From NCBI RefSeq assembly GCF_000265385.1, contig NC_018013.1, positions 3,016,001 to 3,080,000 on the forward strand: 64,000 nucleotides of DNA, read 5' to 3'. Position 1 is the stretch's first letter. Each line of letters starts with the position of its first letter. Of this stretch, positions 17,062 through 26,439 are shown in pieces. The stretch is from Aequorivita sublithincola DSM 14238 (GTDB taxonomy: Bacteria > Bacteroidota > Bacteroidia > Flavobacteriales > Flavobacteriaceae). Both the position numbers and the translations under genes were made by a program. The notes beneath the pieces were generated by a model. The model ran no database searches. It saw nothing but the letters and a program-made list of their open reading frames with translations, and was not told where the DNA came from.

Positions 17062-20000
17062 CTACTCACCTTCCTCTTCCGTTTTTGTTCCTTGCGGCTT
17101 AAAATCTACTGGATAGGTATTGTCATCAGGAACGACGGGAAGTTCAGATTCTAAAGTCATTTTCTTGTTGAAAAGCTTTTGATATAGTTCCCGAAACGTA
17201 TTGAAATCTACGGAGTATGAAATTCCGGTTCCTTGTTCAAAAATCTGGTCCTCGCCAATAAACTGTAGATCTGCCTGTCGGTTAAAGAATTTCATACGAA
17301 GGCTTCCATCTTCATTTATTAGCCATTGCACCTCAATATCGCCCGCTACAGCAGTTTCATTTGCACCTCCAACGGGAACACCCACTTTTCCATTAATTAG
17401 AATACGCTCGTTAATTTGAGTGGAAAGCGTAAGCCCAACGCGATCTGCGGTTTCCTGATTTGGAGTTCTATTACCAACGGAATAGTCCAAACCAATCTTG
17501 AATTTACCATCCTGATCTGCAAATAAATTATTTACCAGTCCTGAAACCCTATCGGCCACCGTTCCTGCAAAAGCGTTGGAACCACCGTAGTTGTCATTCA
17601 CAAAAGATCCAGTTGCCAATAGGAATATGGCTTGTTGCTGCTTCTGCTCTTCATTTTGGAGTTTGTATTGTAACTCACTTTTCAAAGTAGAACTTACTCT
17701 TGGAAAATCAATATCAAATTTAAGTTCGGGTTGCGCAAGTTCGCCATTTAATCCAACAAAAACTTCAACTGGAATTTTTGTGTTTATGGAAGGATTATCC
17801 AGCAGTATCGAAGGATTAGCCTCCGTTTTATAAACAGCACTAAGATTTAGGTTTGCCTTTTCTGGAGCGCCGTCCCACGTTATATTTCCGCCGGGAACTA
17901 CGCCAATATTCTTTTGAATTACACCTCCATATCTAAAATCAAATTCTCCTTCAAACACCTGAAAATCACCATACATTTGGAACTTTCCGTTTGTATTTAT
18001 TTCAATAAGAAGAATTCCCGCCCCGCGACCTTTTAAAGTGGAATTGTTCACTTTATCCACTACCACTTCCACTTCCGCGTTTTTGTTGATGTCTAAGTCA
18101 AAATTGAGAGATAATCCTTTTGAATCGTTTGGATCGATAATTTCGCCATTTATACGAGCTTCTTTTTCTTTTGGCGAAAGGAAATGCACGAAAGAATCAT
18201 CACTAATAGATTCTGTATCGCTAATAGGAATTTTAAAAGTTGTTCCTTTTTCAGTGGTCGCATCCACATTTATAACCAATTCATCAATTGGGCCTTCAAT
18301 ATCTGCTTGTCCGCTTATAAAAGCTGTTCCGTAATATAAAGCGTCCTCGTCTGGTGGCGTGTCTAACACTAAGAGTCTGTCCGGCGCTTCTATATGTAGG
18401 TTCAATTCCCAGCTTCCGAAATTATTGTGCGTCGCATTTCCGTAGAAAATACCAGTGGTTTCATATTTCGTATCTGTAATATCGGTGCGGCTGATTTCCA
18501 GTTTATTTTTGGTCACAATAACCTGAGCATTGTTTTCAATATCGAAATCAGTGTTTAAATAAGGAACTTTCAATCCACTATTTTCAAGTGAAAAACGTCC
18601 CAAAATATCTGGGGATTTGTAATTACCAGAAACTTTTGCATTTCCTGTTATAAGTCCACGAATATCGGTTATTACGTCACCACCAAACAGACTGAAGGCT
18701 TGCATGTTGAATTGATTAAGATCCACATTAAGCTGTATTTGCGGGTTTTTTGCGGAAACATCTATCTCACCAACAGCGTTTATTGACTTCACATTATTGT
18801 TCGTGAGTGAAGTATTTATTCTGTATTTGGTGAGATCTTCATTACCGTCAATTTTCAAATCTAAATTACCAAACGGAATTTCGTTGATATTTACATCATC
18901 AATGGTAACGGAACTGTTGGGATAATATGCTCCGTTTTTCTGAATAAAATCAAACCTTCCGTTCATATTTCCCTTTAGACGAAGGCTGTCAATATCTGGC
19001 GTAACGTCGCCAATATTTACATCTTTAAAACGTACTTTTAAATCTTTGTAGGTAGAATCACGAAGCACTCCCGCCATTTGAATCAATTGTTCATTGTGGC
19101 TTAGCACCAAGGAATCTATTCGGACTTCGTTAAAATTATCATCGAAAACTACTTTGTTTAGACGATTGTTCTTTTCATTTAGATACCAAACGTTGCCTTT
19201 ATAGGTTATGTCTGATCGTTTTACACCAATAACAGATTTCCCTTTTGGATTAATTGTGTGATACAATGAAAGATTGAAAAGGTCTTCTTTCTTCGTTCCT
19301 CCTTTAAATTCTGAACGTATATACATAGTATCGTTCAAGGTTTTATTAATGATGTTCAAATCCTTCAAATTATAAAAACCTGTATAAACTGAATCTGCCG
19401 ATATATATGTGTTATACAGTGGATTATCATTATCAACCTGAACGTTAAGTTTGCTTATGTAATTATCCAAAATAATTACTTCTGGCGAACGGAAATTGAG
19501 TTCAAACTTCGATTCATCTGACGAAACAGAACCCTTTATACGCGTGTTGTCCCCGAGCTTTAATTGTGGTACAAACACATCTACAATTTTATTGTAAACT
19601 ACAAATTCATAATCAATGTACTGATTGGTGGTCACTTCCTGAGGAATGTAATTGGCGTAAATACTCGCAATTCCGTTTTGAAAAAGATTGGGAATATCTT
19701 CAATTAAAAATTCTCCTGAAATCTTCCCGTTTATAATGTCTGGTGAATTTATTTCGATAGTTCGTTTAGGACCGTCAAAAGTGGAAGTTACTGTGAAATC
19801 ATCAAAATAGAAGTTATCGCGTTCGTTTTGGTAAAAAGTTTGGCTGAAATTGATAGTTCCCACAACATCATCAATAGTTTTACCGTCCATATCAACAACC
19901 ACTTTTCCTGTGAAAACGGAGATACTATCTCGCTTTATAAGATTTAATTGGTTTAATTCAGCAAATTCAACATCCGCCTCAAAATCTAGATGATTTGTTT

Positions 20001-21453
20001 CAGCCGAAGCATCAATCAACCCTTTAAACTGAAGTTTTAAATTAGGATCATCAATAGAAAGTTCTCCATTGAATAATGGATTTTTCAAATTCCCCGAAAC
20101 AACGATGTTTTGGTAATTATAACCTTCAAAATCAAAAGAAGAAACCGTTCCAGAAACCTCAGTATTCACGGTGTTTTTATCAAAACCACGACCATCAAAA
20201 TCAAGATTTGCCGTCATTCTTCCAAGGGAAGTTGTTCTGGCTATTTTTCCAAGATTAAAATCTTTTAAGACTACATTACCTTTGTAATAAGCATTATCAA
20301 TATTGTTGATGTTACCCATCTTCAAATCTACTATAGCTTGGCCAATTCCGCTGTGCAAATTGCTTTTTGTATTTAACTCATTACCAATTATAGTAGTGTT
20401 TCCGGATAGATTGAAACTTCCTAGCTCCTTCAATTCAACAGGAACCACATTGCCTAAAACTCGTGGCATAAACCTTCTTAAGTCATAATAGTTTGTTGAT
20501 ATGTTGTGGTTTTTGGCAGTTATAGCATACTCTTTATCTGTGTCCAAAATATTCTGAAAAGCGTAATCTCCACGGATATCTGTATCGCCAGTTTGAAGTC
20601 TTAAATTGTTTGCCGTAAAATTATTTAAAGTTCCTTGAAGCTCCGTATCCAACAAAATCAGCTGATCTGGGCCAAATTCGTTGTAAAAAGCATTTAGATC
20701 GTTTGTTGCTACATTTGAATCTTTCAAATTGGCGGTAATTACCACATCATTTATAAAATCAACAAATCCACTTTTTGAATAATCCAAATCCACATCACCA
20801 ATAATATGCGATTCTGTGGTTTCCAGATTCATATCTTTCAAGGTAATATTCGTTTCAGTATATGAAAAATCTGTTTTTAAATTCTTAATAGTAATGCCTC
20901 GTGCCGCTACTAAAGAAAGTTCTTTAATGTTGGCGTACACATTTACGTCATCAATTTTAAAATTATCTGCAACAAGATTCACATCATTCAATATGAAAAC
21001 ATTGGGGTTTTCAAGATTGTCGTTCGTAATTTTAACAATACTATTCGTTAATTGAACATCATTACTAAAAAGTGAAAAAGGAGCTGTTTTTGGTTTGCCT
21101 GTATCAAACTTTTTGGAGAAAATGGAAAGGTTGTCAGATTCTTCGCCTTTGTAGGTTCTAACGTAGAGTTTGGCCTGATCTAGCGTAATATCTCCAAAAC
21201 CTAGCTCTCCTTTTATCAAATTCTGAAAGCTGATGATATTCGTTTGAACTTCCTTGCTATAAATCAAAGTATCTTGATGATGATCTGCAATATAAACTTC
21301 GCGGATGTCAACTTCGCCTTTCCAATTGAGGCCTAGACGTTTAATATTGATGTCAGTTCCGTAAGTTTCGTTGAGATTGGTGGTCACCTTTTTTGCAGCC
21401 CAAGTCTGGACGGAAGGAATAGAAAAAATAATTATTATAAGTACGAGCAGCAA
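17062..21453 (-). CDS. TamB-like translocation and assembly module protein
   Basis: About 1463 residues (up to 1479 with the upstream start discussed below). One N-terminal membrane anchor is followed by more than a thousand residues of repetitive beta structure rich in Asn, Asp, Ile and Gly, and the conserved C-terminal DUF490 domain (about residues 1050-1420, with GKFQMYGDFQVFEGEFDFRY). This is the AsmA-like bridge fold of TamB, which spans the periplasm and moves phospholipids or helps insert outer-membrane proteins. There is no ATG near the 5' end: TTG at 21453 opens the frame given, but it lies inside the hydrophobic helix. The natural N-terminus MKKLRKIIVRTF would need an ATC codon at 21501. 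It is divergent from tsaD. Confidence 0.88.
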   Translation of the reverse strand: MLLVLIIIIFSIPSVQTWAAKKVTTNLNETYGTDINIKRLGLNWKGEVDIREVYIADHHQDTLIYSKEVQTNIISFQNLIKGELGFGDITLDQAKLYVRTYKGEESDNLSIFSKKFDTGKPKTAPFSLFSNDVQLTNSIVKITNDNLENPNVFILNDVNLVADNFKIDDVNVYANIKELSLVAARGITIKNLKTDFSYTETNITLKDMNLETTESHIIGDVDLDYSKSGFVDFINDVVITANLKDSNVATNDLNAFYNEFGPDQLILLDTELQGTLNNFTANNLRLQTGDTDIRGDYAFQNILDTDKEYAITAKNHNISTNYYDLRRFMPRVLGNVVPVELKELGSFNLSGNTTIIGNELNTKSNLHSGIGQAIVDLKMGNINNIDNAYYKGNVVLKDFNLGKIARTTSLGRMTANLDFDGRGFDKNTVNTEVSGTVSSFDFEGYNYQNIVVSGNLKNPLFNGELSIDDPNLKLQFKGLIDASAETNHLDFEADVEFAELNQLNLIKRDSISVFTGKVVVDMDGKTIDDVVGTINFSQTFYQNERDNFYFDDFTVTSTFDGPKRTIEINSPDIINGKISGEFLIEDIPNLFQNGIASIYANYIPQEVTTNQYIDYEFVVYNKIVDVFVPQLKLGDNTRIKGSVSSDESKFELNFRSPEVIILDNYISKLNVQVDNDNPLYNTYISADSVYTGFYNLKDLNIINKTLNDTMYIRSEFKGGTKKEDLFNLSLYHTINPKGKSVIGVKRSDITYKGNVWYLNEKNNRLNKVVFDDNFNEVRIDSLVLSHNEQLIQMAGVLRDSTYKDLKVRFKDVNIGDVTPDIDSLRLKGNMNGRFDFIQKNGAYYPNSSVTIDDVNINEIPFGNLDLKIDGNEDLTKYRINTSLTNNNVKSINAVGEIDVSAKNPQIQLNVDLNQFNMQAFSLFGGDVITDIRGLITGNAKVSGNYKSPDILGRFSLENSGLKVPYLNTDFDIENNAQVIVTKNKLEISRTDITDTKYETTGIFYGNATHNNFGSWELNLHIEAPDRLLVLDTPPDEDALYYGTAFISGQADIEGPIDELVINVDATTEKGTTFKIPISDTESISDDSFVHFLSPKEKEARINGEIIDPNDSKGLSLNFDLDINKNAEVEVVVDKVNNSTLKGRGAGILLIEINTNGKFQMYGDFQVFEGEFDFRYGGVIQKNIGVVPGGNITWDGAPEKANLNLSAVYKTEANPSILLDNPSINTKIPVEVFVGLNGELAQPELKFDIDFPRVSSTLKSELQYKLQNEEQKQQQAIFLLATGSFVNDNYGGSNAFAGTVADRVSGLVNNLFADQDGKFKIGLDYSVGNRTPNQETADRVGLTLSTQINERILINGKVGVPVGGANETAVAGDIEVQWLINEDGSLRMKFFNRQADLQFIGEDQIFEQGTGISYSVDFNTFRELYQKLFNKKMTLESELPVVPDDNTYPVDFKPQGTKTEEEGE

Positions 21454-21550
21454 TACAATGATTACGAAGGTGCGAACTATTATTTTCCGAAGTTTTTTGA
21501 TACGCTTTTAAAGTTTTAATTTTACACCCAATAAATATACCTCTTTTGCT

Positions 21551-22573
21551 TTGACACAAAAAAACTGCTACATTCTCGGTATTGAATCTTCCTGCGACGA
21601 CACTGCTGCAGCCGTAATCAACAACGGCGAAATCCTTAGCAATGTTGTTGCCACACAGGCAATTCACGAACAATATGGCGGGGTGGTTCCCGAGCTTGCT
21701 TCGCGTGCACATCAACAAAATATTGTTCCCGTTGTGCACCAAGCGTTGCGCACGGCAAATATCGACAAAAATCAGTTATCTGCTATTGCTTTTACGCGCG
21801 GACCTGGCTTAATGGGTTCGCTCCTTGTAGGCACCTCATTTTCAAAATCTTTGGCGATGGGTTTGGGCATTCCGTTGATAGATGTAAACCATATGCAGGC
21901 ACATATTTTGGCACATTTTATTAAAGCCGAAGAACAGACCGCGCCAAACTTCCCTTTTTTGGCGATGACCATTAGCGGTGGTCATACACAGATTGTAAAA
22001 GTGACCGATTATTTTGAAATGGAAATAATAGGCCAAACCATAGATGATGCCGTTGGCGAAGCATTTGATAAAAGTGCAAAAATACTCGGACTCCCCTATC
22101 CTGGTGGTCCTTTGGTGGATAAGTACGCCCAACAAGGAAACCCAAAAGCTTTCAAATTTCCAAAACCAAAAGTGAATCCGTTGGATTTTAGTTTTAGTGG
22201 GTTGAAGACTTCGGTGCTTTATTTTGTTGAAAAGGAAGTAGCCAAAAACTCAGATTTTATTGCTGAAAACATAGAAGATATTTGTGCAAGCCTTCAGTTT
22301 ACAATCGTCGATTATTTAATGGACAAGCTGAAAAACGCAGTAAAGAAAACAGGTATAAAAGAAATAGCTATTGGCGGCGGAGTTTCAGCAAACAGTGGTA
22401 TTCGCACCGCTTTAAAAGAAGCTGAAACTAAATACGGCTGGACAACTCACATCCCAAAATTTGAGTTTTGTACAGATAATGCGGCAATGATCGCCATTGT
22501 GGGTGAGTTGAAATTTAAAGATGGAAGTTTTGCCGAGAGTGATGTTGTGGCTTCTGCGCGGATGAAGTTTTGA
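21551..22573 (+). CDS. tsaD: tRNA N6-threonylcarbamoyladenosine transferase TsaD
   Basis: A 340-residue protein starting MTQKNCYILGIESSCDDT, the ASKHA-fold nucleotide-binding start of TsaD. HMQAHILAH carries the metal-binding histidines and TISGGHTQIV the conserved glycine loop. TsaD, with TsaB and TsaE, transfers the threonylcarbamoyl group to A37 of tRNAs that read ANN codons; it is essential in most bacteria. The start codon is TTG. It gives exactly the N-terminus expected for the family and no ATG lies close upstream. The divergent neighbour is tamB, a pairing common in Bacteroidota. Confidence 0.95.
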   Translation: MTQKNCYILGIESSCDDTAAAVINNGEILSNVVATQAIHEQYGGVVPELASRAHQQNIVPVVHQALRTANIDKNQLSAIAFTRGPGLMGSLLVGTSFSKSLAMGLGIPLIDVNHMQAHILAHFIKAEEQTAPNFPFLAMTISGGHTQIVKVTDYFEMEIIGQTIDDAVGEAFDKSAKILGLPYPGGPLVDKYAQQGNPKAFKFPKPKVNPLDFSFSGLKTSVLYFVEKEVAKNSDFIAENIEDICASLQFTIVDYLMDKLKNAVKKTGIKEIAIGGGVSANSGIRTALKEAETKYGWTTHIPKFEFCTDNAAMIAIVGELKFKDGSFAESDVVASARMKF

Positions 22574-22607
22574 GCGAGTTTTCAATATAAAAATATAACT
22601 GAAGTAA

Positions 22608-23318
22608 ATGCAACTTTTCTACAATCCAAACATTTCAAATAATTCAAAAGAAGTAACTTTTGATAAAGAAGAAAGCCGCCATATCGTAAAAGTTTTACGA
22701 ATGAAGGATGGCGATGATTTCAAAATAACAAATGGCAAAGGTTCTTTTTTTAATGCTGAAATTACAAATGCAAACCCAAAAGGATGTTTGGTGAAAATTA
22801 TTTCTGAAGAAATTCAGCCACCAATGTCCTATCAGCTTCACTTGGCGGTTGCACCAACTAAGTTAAATGATCGCTACGAATGGTTTTTGGAGAAAGCCAC
22901 AGAGATTGGTATTTCAGAAATCACACCAATTATTTGCGCCCACAGCGAACGAAAAACTATAAAACCAGATCGCTACGAGAAAATCTTGCAAAGTGCCATG
23001 AAGCAATCGCTTAAAGCCTATTTGCCAGTTTTGAATGAAGCAGTTTCATTTAAGGATTTTATAAATTCAGAAAAGAGTTCCGAAGGTTTAAAGTGTATCG
23101 CACATTGCGAAGAAACCGATAAAAAATCCTTGAAATCAGTTATAAATAAAAATCAGAAAATTACAATTCTTATCGGCCCCGAAGGCGATTTTTCTTCTGA
23201 AGAAATTGAACTTGCAAAAATGTCGGGGTATATTCCAGTAACTCTAGGCGAGAGCCGCTTGCGAACGGAAACCGCGGCGATAGTAGCTTGCCATAGCGTG
23301 GCTTTTAAAAATGAATAA
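22608..23318 (+). CDS. rsmE: 16S rRNA (uracil1498-N3)-methyltransferase RsmE
   Basis: A 236-residue SPOUT-class methyltransferase. The N-terminal PUA-like domain (1-75) is followed by the trefoil-knot domain, with LIGPEGDFSSEEIELA and TLGESRLRTETAAIVA forming the knotted S-adenosylmethionine site. It methylates N3 of U1498 in 16S rRNA. It follows tsaD by 34 bases and is probably co-transcribed with it. Confidence 0.93.
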   Translation: MQLFYNPNISNNSKEVTFDKEESRHIVKVLRMKDGDDFKITNGKGSFFNAEITNANPKGCLVKIISEEIQPPMSYQLHLAVAPTKLNDRYEWFLEKATEIGISEITPIICAHSERKTIKPDRYEKILQSAMKQSLKAYLPVLNEAVSFKDFINSEKSSEGLKCIAHCEETDKKSLKSVINKNQKITILIGPEGDFSSEEIELAKMSGYIPVTLGESRLRTETAAIVACHSVAFKNE

Positions 23319-23320
23319 AA

Positions 23321-23378
23321 CCTAACAGATTTCAATTTTTTAGCCTAAGCCTCAAAATTGGAGGATAAACCTGTTAGG
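23321..23378. terminator. Hairpin between rsmE and the DUF1223 gene
   Basis: Outer arms CCTAACAG and CTGTTAGG enclose an inner CCTCAAAATTGGAGG hairpin. On the minus strand the outer stem is followed by GTTTTATT, so it best fits termination of the DUF1223 gene. Confidence 0.6.
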
Positions 23379-23384
23379 CCTTAC

Positions 23385-24161
23385 TTATATTTTTTGCTGT
23401 GTAGCAGCGGTAATGTCAAAGTTTTTGGATTGGGTAAAACCAATTAAAGTAAGTGGATCTCCATTTTCTACCAAACCTGGAATTATGATGCTTCCTCTTC
23501 CTTCGGTTTCGGTCAATGGAATTTCCAACTGTTCTACCACAATATTTACACTGGAAAGCTTTCTCCCACTATTTTCACCGCGTTTCACATTAGTTTCTTT
23601 TTTTTCGATAGCAAGGGCAACTTTTAAATCTTTTCCGGAAATAGTACCTTCTATTTTATAGTTAAAGGTAATTTGGTCCCCGTTCTGTTTTACGTTAGAA
23701 AGAAGGATTGTATTTTCAGCATTCAATTTTAGAAACTTTGAGAGATAACCATTCATTTTTGCTTCACTTGAACCCACAAAATGAACATCGCCATTTACCA
23801 CTGCTTGAGGCGTATAAACATTTGAACCGCCAAATTTTCCACTGTAACTGTACTGCATATCTGAAAAATCCTTTTTGCTGAAAACGTCTTTCCAACCCAA
23901 ACGGTTCCAATAATCAACGTGATAGGAAAGCACAAAAACGTTTTTACCTTCATATTCCTTCTCTACTTTTTCCAGAAGCACATCGGCGCTGGGACAACTG
24001 CTGCAACCTTGTGAAGTGAAAAGCTGAACAATGGCAAAAGGTTTATTTCCTGAAATTTTCGTGTTTTTTTCTACCGTTCCCAAGGATTTATCGGATTCAT
24101 TATTGAAAAAACACATTCCAAAAAGAAGAGGAAAAATGAGCAGTTGTGCTAGACTTTTCAT
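23385..24161 (-). CDS. DUF1223 thioredoxin-fold exported protein
   Basis: A 258-residue protein with a signal peptide whose Cys17 (FGMC) might be a lipobox. VQLFTSQGCSSCPSADVLLE is the DUF1223 signature, with a CxxC pair at the start of a thioredoxin-like helix. SYHVDYWNRLGWKD is a second conserved block of the family. The catalytic role is unproven; a periplasmic disulfide or redox function is the natural guess. It stands alone between convergent rsmE and divergent DUF4159. Confidence 0.82.
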   Translation of the reverse strand: MKSLAQLLIFPLLFGMCFFNNESDKSLGTVEKNTKISGNKPFAIVQLFTSQGCSSCPSADVLLEKVEKEYEGKNVFVLSYHVDYWNRLGWKDVFSKKDFSDMQYSYSGKFGGSNVYTPQAVVNGDVHFVGSSEAKMNGYLSKFLKLNAENTILLSNVKQNGDQITFNYKIEGTISGKDLKVALAIEKKETNVKRGENSGRKLSSVNIVVEQLEIPLTETEGRGSIIIPGLVENGDPLTLIGFTQSKNFDITAATQQKI

Positions 24162-24272
24162 ATAAATGATTTGGCAAGTTTGTCTGCTAGTTTTCTAAAA
24201 ACTTACAAATCTATATTTTTCGAAAATTGTTTATCATATTTATTCTTTCTGAATTTGTACTTTTGAAAATCT

Positions 24273-24917
24273 ATGCGGAAAACACTTTTTACTATCCTAT
24301 GTTTTGCTTTCATCGGTAGCATTTCAGCCCAAGAAATCGCCCTATTGCAATATGGCGGCGGTGGCGATTGGTATGCAAATCCTACTTCGCTACCCAATTT
24401 GACGAAATTCTGTAATGAACATATAAACACCGCAATAAAAGCCAAACCAGCAACAGTAACACCTGGAAGCGTGGATATTTTCGATTATCCCTTTGTATAT
24501 ATGACGGGCCACGGAAACGTTTTCTTTTCTTCCGAAGAAGCTGAAAACCTTAGAAATTACTTGATGAGCGGCGGTTTTCTTCATATAGACGACAACTACG
24601 GAATGGACGAATATATCCGGAAAGAAATCGTAAAAATATTTCCGAATAAAGAATTGAAAGAGCTTCCAGCCAATTATCCAATGTTTAGTTATTTCTACAA
24701 ATTTCCACAGGGAATGCCCAAAATTCACGAACACGATGGCGGACCGCCACTGTCGTTTGGAATATTTGTGGATGACAGATTGGTTCTGCTCTACACTTTT
24801 GAAACAGATTTAGGCGATGGTTGGGAAAACCCAGAAGTTCATAACGATCCGCAGGAAGTTAGGCTTAAAGCTTTGCAAATGGGTGCAAATATTGTTAAGT
24901 ACGTTTTTGAAAATTAA
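24273..24917 (+). CDS. DUF4159 family exported protein
   Basis: A 214-residue protein with signal peptide MRKTLFTILCFAFIGSISAQ. The mature part has YGGGGDWYANPTSL, VYMTGHGNVFFSSEEAENL and GGFLHIDDNYGMD, which identify the DUF4159 family, whose fold resembles glutamine-amidotransferase-like domains. In other Bacteroidota DUF4159 genes often lie near MoxR/VWA operons; here the partner is a small zinc-ribbon membrane protein three bases downstream. The function is not known. Confidence 0.82.
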   Translation: MRKTLFTILCFAFIGSISAQEIALLQYGGGGDWYANPTSLPNLTKFCNEHINTAIKAKPATVTPGSVDIFDYPFVYMTGHGNVFFSSEEAENLRNYLMSGGFLHIDDNYGMDEYIRKEIVKIFPNKELKELPANYPMFSYFYKFPQGMPKIHEHDGGPPLSFGIFVDDRLVLLYTFETDLGDGWENPEVHNDPQEVRLKALQMGANIVKYVFEN

Positions 24918-24920
24918 GTT

Positions 24921-25256
24921 ATGAGATTGAGTTATTACTGTAAATCCTGCAATAAAAAGAACTATCTAAAAACGAAGGCTACCAATAGATTTAAACTTCA
25001 AACGGAGGTTGGTGATGAAATTAACAACCGTTGCTCACACTGTGGAACGCTTGAGAAAAAACACATCAATCGTTTATTTGCTCAACCCTCTATATTTATA
25101 GGCTTATTTTCACTCGCATTAGGTATGTTGCTAACTGGCACAATCTTTATGTTCGGTTTTATTGCCATACTTTCTATTACAATTCCAATCTGGATTTATT
25201 TTGACTCCTTTAAAAAGGCTAGTAATTTTAACAAAGTGATGATTTCACGGAAATAA
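24921..25256 (+). CDS. Zinc-ribbon membrane protein of unknown function
   Basis: A 111-residue protein with two Cys pairs at the N-terminus (CKSC near residue 8 and CSHC near 38), a likely zinc ribbon, then two membrane helices at about 55-75 and 78-95. The ATG lies 3 bases after the DUF4159 stop, so the two are co-transcribed. No family is recognised. Confidence 0.7.
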   Translation: MRLSYYCKSCNKKNYLKTKATNRFKLQTEVGDEINNRCSHCGTLEKKHINRLFAQPSIFIGLFSLALGMLLTGTIFMFGFIAILSITIPIWIYFDSFKKASNFNKVMISRK

Positions 25257-25342
25257 ATTCCTTCTGTCAACTGTCATCCAACATCAAGCACAGTTAACAA
25301 AATTTTCATTTTTCGCAACTCGAAATATAGTATATTTACGTC

Positions 25343-26437
25343 GTGAAGATCACCGCAAAAGCAATAACCCTCGGTATTTTAAGAGCACTAGCAGTAATGC
25401 TGGGCATTTTCGTTTTAGTTTGGTTTTTGTATAAAATCCAGGCGCTCATACTCTACATAGGCTTAGCTCTTGTTCTTTCTTTAATTGGGCTTCCGGTTGT
25501 ACTTTTTTTAAGAAGAAGATTTAAATTCGGGAATACACTGTCTTCAGTTGTAACGCTTCTCTTGATCATTTTCACTTTCAGTTTAGTTCTCAAAATCTTT
25601 GTACCCATTGTTATTGAACAAGGCAAACACATTTCCCAAATAGATTTTGAACAGGTAAAACGTGATTTGAACGAGCTAAACGTTCAAGCCAGCGATTATT
25701 TGGGTGTGGATCATTTTCAGTTGGTTGAAGCAATAAAACGCTCTTCTTACGTCCAAAATGCAAATGTGGAAATCATTCCAAGTTTTATTGATATTTTCTT
25801 CAGTAATATTGGAAGCACTGTTGTTGGAATCTTTTCGGTTTTATTTATTTCCTTCTTTCTTTTGAAAGACGAATACTTGTTAGCTCGTGCTGTTTTATCT
25901 TTTGCGAAAAATGAGAATGAACAAAAATTTAAACGCATATTGATTAAAATCAAGGAATTACTTTCTAGATATTTCATTGGTTTGTTGCTTCAAATTTTCA
26001 TTCTGGCTCTTTTTTATTCAGTATTGCTACTTTATTTAGATGTCACAGATGCTGTAGCAGTTGCCTTAATTTGTGCTTTCCTGAATATCGTACCTTATCT
26101 TGGACCGCTAATCGGCTGGGGACTTATGTTGCTCGTAATTGTCTCCAATAACCTTGGTGCAGATTTTTCCTCAGGACTTTTACCACTATTGATAATTGCT
26201 TCTATAGGCTATGCAATTGCACAGCTATTTGATAATTTTATATCACAACCTGTTATTTTTGGACATAGTGTTCGCTCCCATCCTCTTGAAATTTTTCTAT
26301 CCATTTTAGTTGGAGGCTATCTTTTTGGGATTCCAGGTATGATACTTGCTGTTCCTACTTATACTGCCTTAAAGGTAATTGCTCAAGAATTTCTTTCTGA
26401 ATATAAGGTAGTGAAACGTCTTACAAAAAATTTGTAA
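25343..26437 (+). CDS. AI-2E/PerM family permease
   Basis: A 364-residue membrane protein with the topology of the AI-2E/PerM family: two or three helices at 10-85, a soluble part at about 85-150, and four to five further helices. FLNIVPYLGPLIGWG and the GIPGMILAVPTYTALKVI block near the C-terminus are family marks. Family members export or import small molecules or ions (AI-2 in E. coli TqsA, Na+/H+ exchange in others); the substrate here is open. The start codon is GTG, preceded by a TATATTTA box at about 25331. Confidence 0.88.
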   Translation: MKITAKAITLGILRALAVMLGIFVLVWFLYKIQALILYIGLALVLSLIGLPVVLFLRRRFKFGNTLSSVVTLLLIIFTFSLVLKIFVPIVIEQGKHISQIDFEQVKRDLNELNVQASDYLGVDHFQLVEAIKRSSYVQNANVEIIPSFIDIFFSNIGSTVVGIFSVLFISFFLLKDEYLLARAVLSFAKNENEQKFKRILIKIKELLSRYFIGLLLQIFILALFYSVLLLYLDVTDAVAVALICAFLNIVPYLGPLIGWGLMLLVIVSNNLGADFSSGLLPLLIIASIGYAIAQLFDNFISQPVIFGHSVRSHPLEIFLSILVGGYLFGIPGMILAVPTYTALKVIAQEFLSEYKVVKRLTKNL

Positions 26438-26439
26438 AG

